Part shown: in pieces, positions 1-11,800 of the stretch
Position numbering within the stretch: position 1 is the stretch's first letter
How the letters are laid out: every line of letters starts with the position of its first letter
From: Solea solea
Lineage: Eukaryota; Chordata; Actinopteri; Pleuronectiformes; Soleidae
Length of the DNA: 64,000 nucleotides
Direction: 5' to 3'
Assembly: GCF_958295425.1 (NCBI RefSeq)
Contig: NC_081146.1
Coordinates: 10,710,985 to 10,774,984 of the forward strand
Notes under the pieces: model-generated
Told to the model about the DNA's origin: nothing
Databases searched by the model: none
What the model saw: only the letters and a program-made list of their open reading frames with translations
Made by a program: the position numbers and the translations under genes

Positions 1-2857
1 GTGAGTTGTGATTCAGACCCCAGGACACGGTCTGCCTCCACACTCACTGGGTCTGTGGTCCACTTCTACAGCCTCATTCAAAATCTCTATTTACTCATAA
101 AGCAAATAAAAGTATTGAAAGAAGTGGAGTGTGAGCGTCCTACACAGACGCCAGACTGCTCATTGAACACTTCCAGGTTTCTTTTTAGCGACATTTTCCT
201 TCCTCGGATATGCTCTACCATAATGGCCTACATTTATATTCTAATCACAGGCGGCTCATTGTACTCCAGTGTCTCATTACTTGACATACATGCAAAGCAA
301 TGTCGCAATGTTATTGTTGTCCTCTGTGTGAGGTATTGTGGAGCTGCTTGTGATTACTGGAATGGAGGCCCACATGGTTAGCCTCAGATCAGTGCTTGAA
401 CTGGAAGGAGTCCTGAACAGACTCAGCGCTCACATGCTCGCCTTATTAACCGTCCTCCAACGTGACAATGGTGATTGTCTCCTGTGAAGTTTCCAAACAA
501 AGCCCAGGTTCTGGACGTACAGTCTCAGCTCAGCACAAAGGCACAAGGATTAGGATGGACGCCATAGTTTCACGTTTGGCCACACTTCAAACACCTGGAC
601 TGCAACATGCGAGGAACTGCTCATTTTTCGCAGCAGTTTCATGACTAATTTAATCACAAGTGTGTGGAAATCAGTTCCATTTGCAGTTCACAGGAGTGAT
701 TGCTGTGGGAGTAATTAGATGTTTCCTTCAAATGGTTTCTGACCAGACTCTGAAGGTTGCAGTTTCCCATAATGAAAGGTAATTTTATTATTTTTTTTAG
801 AAAAACAGTTACGGTATCGTTTTACTTTTCACAGGGTAACTGCAGTCCATGTGGTTTCCGCTCCTTAGAGGTGAAATGGACATGAGTGGCAGCTGGCATT
901 GAATAATTCCATGAAGCGGCAGTTTTAATGAATCTGAGAGAAAATGCAATGATATTGTGGTTTCTGACATGGTTCGCAAATGTTTTAATATCATATCATT
1001 TCTCTATCTTAACTGCTCACTGAATCAAATGCACATATGATATAGACATTCATCCTGAATTTATTTTACTTGGCTTCAGGCTGAAAAGCCGCCCCCTTCA
1101 ACTTTTGTGAGAGTATCTCAGTAATGTCTTACAATAACATGTCAGAATGATCCAAAAGTCATTTCATTTCATTATGTGGTTGACTTTTGGGAACAATCGC
1201 TTACATCTGATCTGTCAACAACTCAACATTCATGTTGTGAAATGACACTTTTTAAAAGTCTCATTAAAGCCGCCTATCTTTTCTCAGCCCTGTTTTCAAT
1301 AGACATTCCTCAAAACCTCATTGCACAAGGGCAGATACTGTACACAGGTGCAGCCAAGAGATAAAAGACTGTGATGATATTGCAGGTCAGACATCTACTA
1401 CCAGTTTGAAAGGAAACATGTAGCCTCGTACTCATGCGGCAGAAGTCACAGCTGTTTGTGTATGAGTGTAAATCGTTGTTTTTAGAAATTCCAGTGAGCA
1501 TTTTGTTTGTAAACCACATACAACAGGAGTCCACTCTGGACCCCATTCACCAGCTGTACTACGTCATGCTGTTACTGCTGTCACTCGTCCGTCAGCACCT
1601 GTCCTACACAAAAGCATGGGAGTCACTGGTCAGTGGTGACACTCTGGCCTTACGCTGGATGAAGAGGTTAATCATGTTGTCGTAAACACACGCCGGTGTG
1701 AATGCTGAGACACACGGCTCTGAGCGCTAAGCGGGAGAATTCTCTGGCCTGTCACAGTAATTAATCCATGATTGATAAAAGATGAACTGCAGTAGTGAAC
1801 CATTAGCACACTCTCTCTCTCACACACACACACACACACATACACATATGCTTCCACACATGCACCATACTCACACAGCAGCTGCACCTGGGAATTTTGG
1901 CTTATTCTCAGCATATTCACAATTTTCATGCCCCACTAGAGTAGAGGAGGGGAAATATAAGATAGAAGCAAGAGCCTCTCATCACGGCATGTCAAAATAT
2001 CCTGTTCTAAATAGGACTGGACAGTACTTCTTTTTTTTGTTTGTTTTAAACAAAAAAGTGTAAAATCCTGGATTTTCCCACTTCACAAATGAGGGGCTCA
2101 CCCTTCATTTGAAGAAAATAGGAATTAAGAATCCAGCACGTCTTCCAAAACTGTTTCACTTTCAGTGTGTTCACATGTTTTTATATTTCAGCCCCCCCCC
2201 CCCCCATGTCAGCTTTTGTATTGCTTGAAGTCGCAATGAGTTCAAGCTGAGCTCATCCCGTTACTGTGGTGTTCTGTGTTGGATGAATTAACTCCTTATG
2301 TGTGCATGGCCACTGACAGTTTTTAGACCAAAAAAAGGGGGGAAAGGGGAGGAGGGTGACTTTTGTTTTTTCCCTTTCTTGTCCAGCCGTGTTTGTCTCC
2401 CTCCCCCATATCTACCTTCTATAACAGAAATCCTATACTTTTACTGCCCCTCACACTGACTGCCCCCCCCCACCCCAACTGAGATCCCTCTTATGTTCTT
2501 ATTTTTGTATCCTTTTACCAAAGCAACTCATGTCAGTTTCCAGGGAAGCTTTCTGCTCCAACATATACCCCCAGTTGAATCCTCTGGTTTTTAAGGATGA
2601 TGTGTCTCTGAATGTACAGATAACTCTATTCATAAACATGACAACACGGATCATAACTGTTCCACAATCGTTCTAAAACTAAAAGTATGGTAAAGTTTCA
2701 TCTACCTGGTGTAGCAAGGGTTTCCACTGAGGTTTATGGTTTTTAAAGCACAAATTCATGCAGACGAGATGAAAACTAACAGCTGGAATAACAGATTATT
2801 AAACAGACTTCGTTTTTTTCCCCCCTTTCTCTCTCCTCTCTGTGTTTTTATGTCCAG
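1..2857 (+). other. fhod3 intron, left edge of window
   Basis: No exon or RNA gene recognised. It holds a CT/CA microsatellite at 1811-1842, a C-rich run near 2193, and otherwise ordinary AT-rich intron. It is read as an intron because the next exon (2858) starts inside a codon. Confidence 0.6.
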
Positions 2858-5800
2858 CTCTCGGTCAGATAATGCTTTACGTGGATGGGATGAATGGCCT
2901 CATATCTCACAATGAAACGGTCCAGTGGCTTTACACTCTGGTCGGATCCAAGGTAAAGACAATGAACGTTAATTTTCACTAGCTCTCTGTTTCAGCCATA
3001 TAGATGCTCCTTACAGTTCCTCTGCTTCCCCGACTGGACATTAAAAATACCCATATTATTCTTTACTCTGAAATCTCTTCACTCACTGTTGCTTTGTAAA
3101 CATCTCCTGTCACTGCGGTCTTCAGCCCTCTAATGGCCTGACTACATGTCAGGCCATTTGTTACATATCATTTGTTTGTGCACATATTGACATAATATTT
3201 GTCTATCTATGTTGTATATGGCACATTCCTAGTAGGAATATATTCATTTTGACCACTGATTACAATTTTAATATTGAGTGCCTGCTGCTGTAAGGAATAG
3301 TGAGAACCTAGAGTTTTCACTAGGAATGGTGTGCCAAGACTTTTATAAGACTTTCGAGTAACCATGGCAACAAAAATCGTGAAAAACTGTGAAAAAAAAT
3401 TCCACATACACATGAATGGGAAACGGAGAAAAACCAAGCCCGCTTTGGAGCATCAAAATTTGACCAAAATATCATAGTTTAGTATGTCTTCCAAAATGTG
3501 ACAAAAAATTTCATAGTTTAGTATGTCGTCCAAAATGTCATGAGTCGACAAGCCCCATTGGCCTAGAGGACAGCACCATGGCCTCCCAGACCAAGGATTG
3601 TGAGTTCAAGTCCCACCTGAGGTGTACTTCCATGGGGCATTCCACTGTATGTGACAGAAAAGTCATAGCATCTGGTCCAAAATTTGACAAAAATGTCATA
3701 GTTTGGTATGTCGTCCAAAATTTTACAAAAATGTCATAGTTTAGTATGTCGTCCGAAATGTGACAAAAATGTCATAGTTTAGTATGTTGTCCGAAATGTG
3801 ACAAAAATGTCATAGTTTAGTATGTCGTCCAAAAACTCACAAAAATGTCATAGTTTAGTATGTCGTCCAAAATGTGACAAAAATGTCATAGTGTAGTATG
3901 TCATTCAAAATTTTACAAAAATGTCATAGTTTAGTATGTCGTCCAAAATCTGACGAAAATGTCATAGTTTAGTATGTCGTCCAAAAACTCACAAAAATGT
4001 CATAGTTTAGTATGTTGTCCAAAAAAATCACAAAAATGTCATAGTTTAGTATGTCGTCCAAAATGTTACAAAAATGTCATAGTTTAGTATGTCGTCCGAA
4101 ATGTGACAAAAATGTCATAGTTTAGTATGTTGTCCGAAATGTGACAAAAATGTCATAGTTTAGTATGTCGTCCAAAAACTCACAAAAATGTCATAGTTTA
4201 GTATGTCGTCCAAAAGGTGACAAAAATGTCATAGTGTAGTATGTCATTCAAAATTTTACAAAAATGTCATAGTTTAGTATGTCGTCCAAAATCTGACGAA
4301 AATGTCATAGTTTAGTATGTCGTCCAAAATGTGACAAAATGTCATTGTTTAGTATGTCGTCCAAAATCGGACGAAAATGTCATACTATAGCATGTCGTCC
4401 AAAATCAGTCAAAAAAGTCATACTATAGCATGTCGTCCAAAATCAGTCAAAAAAGTCATAGTATAGCATGTTGTCCAAAATCAGTCAAAAAGTCATAGTA
4501 TAGCATGTCGTCCAAAATCAGTCAAAAAAGTCATAGTATTACATGTCGTCCAAAATCAGTCAAAAAAGTCATAGTATAGTATGTCATCCAAAATCAGTCA
4601 AAAAAAGTCATAGTATAGTATGTCGTCCAAAATCGGTCGAAAAAGTCATACTATAGCATGTCGTCCAAAATCGGTCGAAAAAGTCATACTATAGTATGTC
4701 GTCCAAAAACTCACAAAAATGTCATAGTTTAGTATGTTGTCCAAAAAAATCACAAAAATGTCATAGCTTAGTATGTCGTCCAAAATGTTACAAAAATGTC
4801 ATAGTTTAGTATGTCGTCCGAAATGTGACAAAAATGTCATAGTTTAGTATGTTGTCCGAAATGTGACAAAAATGTCATAGTTTAGTATGTCGTCCAAAAG
4901 GTGACAAAAATGTCATAGTGTAGTATGTCATTCAAAATTTTACAAAAATGTCATAGTTTAGTATGTCGTCCAAAATCTGACGAAAATGTCATAGTTTAGT
5001 ATGTCGTCCAAAATGTGACAAAATGTCATTGTTTAGTATGTCGTCCAAAATCGGACGAAAATGTCATACTATAGCATGTCGTCCAAATTTTGACAAAACA
5101 GTCATACTATAGCATGTCATCCAAAATTTGACAAAAAAGTCATACTATAGCACGTCGTCCAAAATTTTACAAAAAACTCATATTATAGCATGTCGTCCAA
5201 AATTTGACAAAAAACTCATATTATAGCATGTCGTCCAAATTTTACAAAAAAGTCATACTATAGCATGTCGTCCAAATTTTGACAAAACAGTCATACTATA
5301 GCATGTCATCCAAAATTTGACAAAAAAGTCATACTATAGCATGTCATCCAAAATTTGACAAAAAAGTCATACTATAGCATGTCGTCCAAATTTTGACAAA
5401 AAAGTCATACTATAGCATGTCGTCCATAAATTGACAAAAAAGTCATACTATAGCACGTCGTCCAAAATTTTACAAAAAACTCATACTATAGCATGTCATC
5501 CAAAATTTGACAAAAAACTCATATTATAGCATGTCGTCCAAATTTTGACAAAAAAGTCATACTAGAGTATGTCGTCCAAAATTTTACAAAAAAATCATAC
5601 TATAGCATGTCCTTGTTTGACAGTTTTTAGTAAACTCCTACACATCCTATATCAAAATGTGTGGTTTGATCGAGAATGGCTGGCTTTAACTCTTCTAAGC
5701 TTTTGAGCAACCATGGCGATAAAAATTGCAAAAATACTGCGAATAATTTCCGCATACACACACAGCTTAAGAGTCAGTCTCTTTTAAAGGGTGATTCCAC

Positions 5801-8800
5801 CAAAATACCACTTTGTCTAAATACTTCAAGTTTTAAAGGTTCAATCCGCCCAAATGTTACTCCTTCACCAGCACAAGTCCTGCACCCGAGAACATCGGCA
5901 GCAATAACAGCAGGCACGCTCAAAATTTCACCGCAGAATTTTCTAGTTCATTAATGCTGATGAGTTTGTCATCTTTTTAATGATGTTGATTTTTACACAC
6001 TGCCAGCATTTGGTAGTAATTTAATTTTACAGTATGTTCTGCTGATGTCAGTGTCAAAACAATGCTCTTATCAAAGTTCCCCATGCTGTTTAGTCAGGAA
6101 AAGCTTCGCTAAGACAGTTCTGCATAATCTCATTCAGTATGTGGACTGTTTAAGAGCTAGCTGAAAAAAGTATATAAGTACTATAGCATGTCGTCAGAAA
6201 TTTGACAAAAAAGTCATAGGTTAGTATGTCATCCAAATTTTGACAAAAAAGTCATACTATAGCATCTCGTCCAAAGTTTTACAAAAAACTCATACTATAG
6301 CATGTCGTCCAAAGTTTTACAAAAAACTCATACTATAGCATGTCGTCCAAAATTTGACAAAAAGTCATAGTATAGTATGTCATCCAAAATCAGTCAAAAA
6401 AAGTCATAGTATAGTATGTCGTCCAAAATCAGTCAAAAAATCATAGTATAGTATGTCGTCCAAAGTTAGTCAAAAAAGTCATAGTATAGTATGTCGTCCA
6501 AAATCGGTCAAAAGAATCATATGATAGCATGTTGTCCAAAAACAGTTGAAAAAGTCATATTGTAGCATGTCGTCCAAAATCAGTCAAAAAAGTCATAGTA
6601 TAGCATGTTGTCCAAAATCAGTCAACAAGTCATAGTATAGCATGTCGTCCAAAATCGGTCAAAAAGTCATACTATAGCATGTCGTCCAAAATCGGTCAAA
6701 AAGTCATAGTATAGCATGTCGTCCAAAATCAGTCAAAAAAGTCATAGTATTACATGTCGTCCAAAATCAGTCAAAAAAGTCATAGTATAGTATGTCATCC
6801 AAAATCAGTCAAAAAAAGTCATAGTATAGTATGTCGTCCAAAATCGGTCGAAAAAGTCATACTATAGCATGTCGTCCAAAATCGGTCGAAAAAGTCATAC
6901 TATAGCATGTCGTCCAAAATCGGTCAAAACCCCATAGTATAGCATGTCATCCGATACAACCCAAAAAAGTCATACTATAGCATGTCGTCCGAAATCAGTC
7001 AAAACAGTCATACTATAGCATAATTTATACTATAGCAACAATTTGACAAAAAAGTCATAGTATAGCATGTCGTCCAAAATCAGTGAAAAAGGTCATAGTA
7101 TAGCATGTCGTCCAAATTCTGACAAAAAGGTCATAGTATAGCATGTCGTCCAAAATCGGTCGAAAAATCATACTATAGTATGTCGTCCAAAATCGGTCAA
7201 AAAGTCATACTATAGTATGTCATCCAAAATCGGTCAAAAAGTCATAGTATAGTATGTCGTCCAAAATCGGTCAGAAAAGTCATAGTATAGAATGTCGTCC
7301 AAAAAAGTCATAGTATTGTATGTCGTCTGAAGTTACACCAATTCATCTCAGGCTTGCAAAGTAGTTGTTCCAACCAGTGCTTGAACCCGGGTCTTTTGCT
7401 TCAGAGGCAAGAGTACTAACCACTAGACCAACCTTGTGGACACATACTGTAGTATGTTGTCCTAAATGACAGCAAAACCCCATAGTATAGCATGTCATCC
7501 GATACAACCCAAAAAAGTCATACTATAGCATGTCGTCCAAAATCGGTCGAAAAGTCATACTATAGCATGTTGTCCAAAATCAGTTGAAAAAGTCATACTG
7601 TAGCATGTTGTCCAAAATCTGACAAAAAGGTCCTAGTATAGCATGTCGTCCAAAATCGGTCAAAAAAAGTCATAGTATAGTATGTCGTCCAAAATTGGTC
7701 GAAAAAGTCATACTATAGCATGTCGTCCAAAATCAGTCAAAAAAAGTCATAGTATAGTATGTCGTCCAAAATCAGTCAAAAAATCATAGTATAGTATGTT
7801 GTCCAAAGTTAGTCAAAAAAGTCATAGTATAGTATGTCGTCCAAAATCGGTCAAAAGAATCATATGATAGCATGTTGTCCAAAAACAGTTGAAAAAGTCA
7901 TATTGTAGCATGTCGTCCAAAATCAGTCAAAAAAGTCATAGTATAGCATGTTGTCCAAAATCAGTCAACAAGTCATAGTATAGCATGTCGTCCAAAATCG
8001 GTCAAAAGTCATACTATAGCATGTCGTCCAAAATCGGTCAAAAAGTCATAGTATAGCATGTCGTCCAAAATCAGTCAAAAAAGTCATAGTATTACATGTC
8101 GTCCAAAATCAGTCAAAAAAGTCATAGTATAGTATGTCATCCAAAATCAGTCAAAAAAAGTCATAGTATAGTATGTCGTCCAAAATCGGTCGAAAAAGTC
8201 ATACTATAGCATGTCGTCCAAAATCGGTCGAAAAAGTCATACTATAGCATGTCGTCCAAAATCGGTCAAAAAGTCATAGTAAAGCATGTCGTCCAAAATC
8301 AGTCAAAAAAGTCATAGTATAGTATGTCATCCAAAATCAGTCAAAAAAAGTCATAGTATAGTATGTCGTCCAAAATCGGTCGAAAAAGTCATACTATAGC
8401 ATGTCGTCCAAAATCAGTCGAAAAAGTCATACTATAGTATGTCGTCCAAAATCGGTCAAAACCCCATAGTATAGCATGTCATCCGATACAACCCAAAAAA
8501 TTCATACTATAGCATGTCGTCCGAAATCAGTCAAAACAGTCATACTATAGCATAATTTATACTATAGCAACAATTTGACAAAAAAGTCATAGTATAGCAT
8601 GTCGTCCAAAATCAGTGAAAAAGGTCATAGTATAGCATGTCGTCCAAATTCTGACAAAAAGGTCATAGTATAGCATGTCGTCCAAAATCGGTCGAAAAAT
8701 CATACTATAGTATGTCTTCCAAAATCGGTCAAAAAGTCATAGTATAGTATGTCGTCCAAAATCGGTCAGAAAAGTCATAGTATAGAATGTCGTCCAAAAA

Positions 8801-11800
8801 AGTCATAGTATTGTATGTCGTCTGAAGTTACACCAATTCATCTCAGGCTTGCAAAGTAGTTGTTCCAACCAGTGCTTGAACCCGGGTCTTTTGCTTCAGA
8901 GGCAAGAGTACTAACCACTAGACCAACCTTGTGGACACATACTGTAGTATGTTGTCCTAAATGACAGCAAAACCCCATAGTATAGCATGTCATCCGATAC
9001 AACCCAAAAAAGTCATACTATAGCATGTTGTCCAAAATCGGTCGAAAAGTCATACTATAGCATGTTGTCCAAAATCGGTTGAAAAAGTCGTACTGTAGCA
9101 TGTTGTCCAAAATCTGACAAAAAGGTCCTAGTATAGCATGTCGTCCAAAATCGGTCAAAAAAAGTCATAGTATAGTATGTCGTCCAAAATCGGTCGAAAA
9201 AGTCATACTATAGCATGTCGTCCAAAATCAGTCAAAAAAAGTCATAGTATAGTATGTCGTCCAAAATCGGTCGAAAAAGTCATACTATAGCATGTCGTCC
9301 AAAATCGGTCGAAAAAGTCATAGTATAGTATGTTGTCCAAAATCGGTCAAAAAGTCATAGTATTGTATGTCGTCCAAAATCAGTCAAAAAAGTCATACTA
9401 TAGCATGTCATCCAAAATCAGTCAAAAAAAGTCATACTATAGCATGTTGTCCAAAATCGGTCGTAAAAGTCATAGTATAGCATGTCGTCCAAAATCGGTC
9501 AGAACAGTCATAGTATAGCATGTCGTCCAATAAAGTCATAGTATTGTATGTCGTCCTAAGTCACACCAATTCATCTCAAGATTGCAAAGCCGTTGTTCCA
9601 ACCAGTGCTTGAACCCCGGTCTTTTGCTTCAGAGGCGAGAGTACTAACCACTAGACCAACCTTGTAGACACATAGTGTAGTATGTTGGTCTAAATGACAG
9701 TAAAACCCCATAGTATAGCATGTCATCCGATACAACCCAAAAAAATCATACTATAGCATGTCGTCCAAAATCGGTCGAAAAAGTCATACTATAGCATGTC
9801 GTCCAAAATCAGTCAAAAAAGTCGTAGTATAGTATGTCGTCCAAAATTAGTCAAAAAAGTCATACTATAGCATGTCGTCCAAAATCGGTCGAAAAAGTCA
9901 TACTATAGCATGTTGTCCAAAATCAGTTGAAAAAGTCATACTGTAGCATGTTGTCCAAAATCTGACAAAAAGGTCATAGTATAGCATGTCGTCCAAAATC
10001 AGTCGAAAAAGTCATACTATAGCATATCGTCCAAAATCGGTCGAAAAAGTCATAGTATAGTATGTCGTCCAAAATCGGTCAAAAAGTTATAGTATAGTAT
10101 GTCGTCCAAAATCAGTCAAAAAAGTCATACTATAGCATGTCATCCAAAATCAGTCAAAAAAAGTCATACTATAGCATGTTGTCCAAAATCTGACAAAAAG
10201 GTCATAGTATAGCATGTCGTCCAAAATCGGTCAGAAAAGTCATAGTATATAGCATGTCGTCCAATACAGTCATAGTATTGTATGTCGTCCTAAGTCACAC
10301 CAATTCATCTCAAGCTTGCAAAGTAGTTGTTCCAACCAGTGCTTGAACGCGGGTCTTTTGCTTCAGAGGCGAGAGGACTAACCACTAGACCAACCTTGTA
10401 GACACATACTGTAGTATGTTGGTCTAAATGACAACAAAACCCCATAGTATAGCATGTCATCCGATACAACCCAAAAAAGTCATACTATAGCATGTCGTCC
10501 ACAATTTGACAAAAAAGTCATAGTATAGTATGTCGTCCAAAATCAGTCAAAAAATCATAGTATAGTATGTCGTCCAAAATCAGTCAAAAAAGTCGTAGTA
10601 TAGCATGTCGTCCAAAATCAGTCAAAAAAGTCATAGTATAGCATGTCGTCCAAAATCAGTCAAAAAAGTCATAGTATAGCATGTCGTCCAAAATCAGTGA
10701 AAAAGGTCATAGTATAGCATGTCGTCCAAATTCTGACAAAAAGGTCATAGTATAGCATGTCATCCAAAATCGGTCGAAAAAGATATACTATAGCATGTCG
10801 TCCAAAATCAGTCAAAAAAGTCATAGTATAGTATGTCATCCAAAATCAGTCAAAAAAGTCATACTATAGTATGTCGTCCAAAATCAGTCAAAAAAGGCAT
10901 ACTATAGCATGTCGTCCAAAATCAGTCAAAAAAAGTCATACTACAGCATGTTGTCCAAAATAGATCGTAAAAGTCATAGTATAGCATGTCGTCCAAAATC
11001 GGTCAGAAAAGTCATAGTATAGCATGTCGTCCAAAAAAGTCATAGTATTGTATGTCGTCCGAAGTCACACCAATTTCTCTCAGGCTTGCAAAGTAGTTGT
11101 TCCAACCAGTGCTTGAACCCGGGTCTTTTGCTTCAGAGGCAAGAGTACTAACCACTAGAGCAACCTTGTGGACACATACTGTAGTATGTTGTCCTAAATG
11201 ACAGCAAAACCCCATAGTATAGCATGTCATCCGATACAACCCAAAAAAGTCATACTATAGCATGTCGTCCGAAATCAGTCAAAACAGTCATACTATAGCA
11301 TGTCGTCCACAATTTGACAAAAAAGTCATAGTATAGCATGTCGTCCAAAATCAGTGCAAAAGGTCATAGTATAGCATGTCGTCCAAATTCTGACAAAAAG
11401 GTCATAGTATAGCATGTCGTCCAAAATCGGTCGAAAAGTCATACTATAGCATGTCGTCCAAAATCAGTCAAAAGAGTCGTAGTATAGTATGTCGTCCAAA
11501 ATCAGTCAAAAAATCATAGTATAGTATGTCGTCCAAAATCAGTCAAAAAATCATAGTATAGTATGTCGTCCAAAATCAGTCAAAAAAGTCATAGTATAGT
11601 ATGTCGTCCAAAATTAGTCAAAAAAGTCATAGTATAGTATGTCGTCCAAAATCGGTCGAAAAAGTCATACTATAGCATGTTGTCCAAAATCAGTTGAAAA
11701 AGTCATACTGTAGCATGTCGTCCAAAATTTGACAAAAAAGTCATAGTATAGCATGTCGTCCAAGATTTGACAAAAAAGTCATACTATAGTATGTCGTCCA

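Noticed and set aside
5676..5954. 92-codon open frame, present again at 13293-13571, as a duplicated gene
   Set aside because: The two copies are part of the duplicated repeat block, have no recognisable domain, no splice or promoter context, and lie inside a fhod3 intron.
9330..9518. Open frame with repeated SYYSM/KIGQK-like peptide
   Set aside because: It is translation of the minisatellite; the unit is not a multiple of three on average, so the peptide repeat is accidental.
7363..11165. Five working tRNA-Gln genes
   Set aside because: Box A and B are good, but stems are mismatched and spacing bases are added, so these are tRNA-derived repeats.
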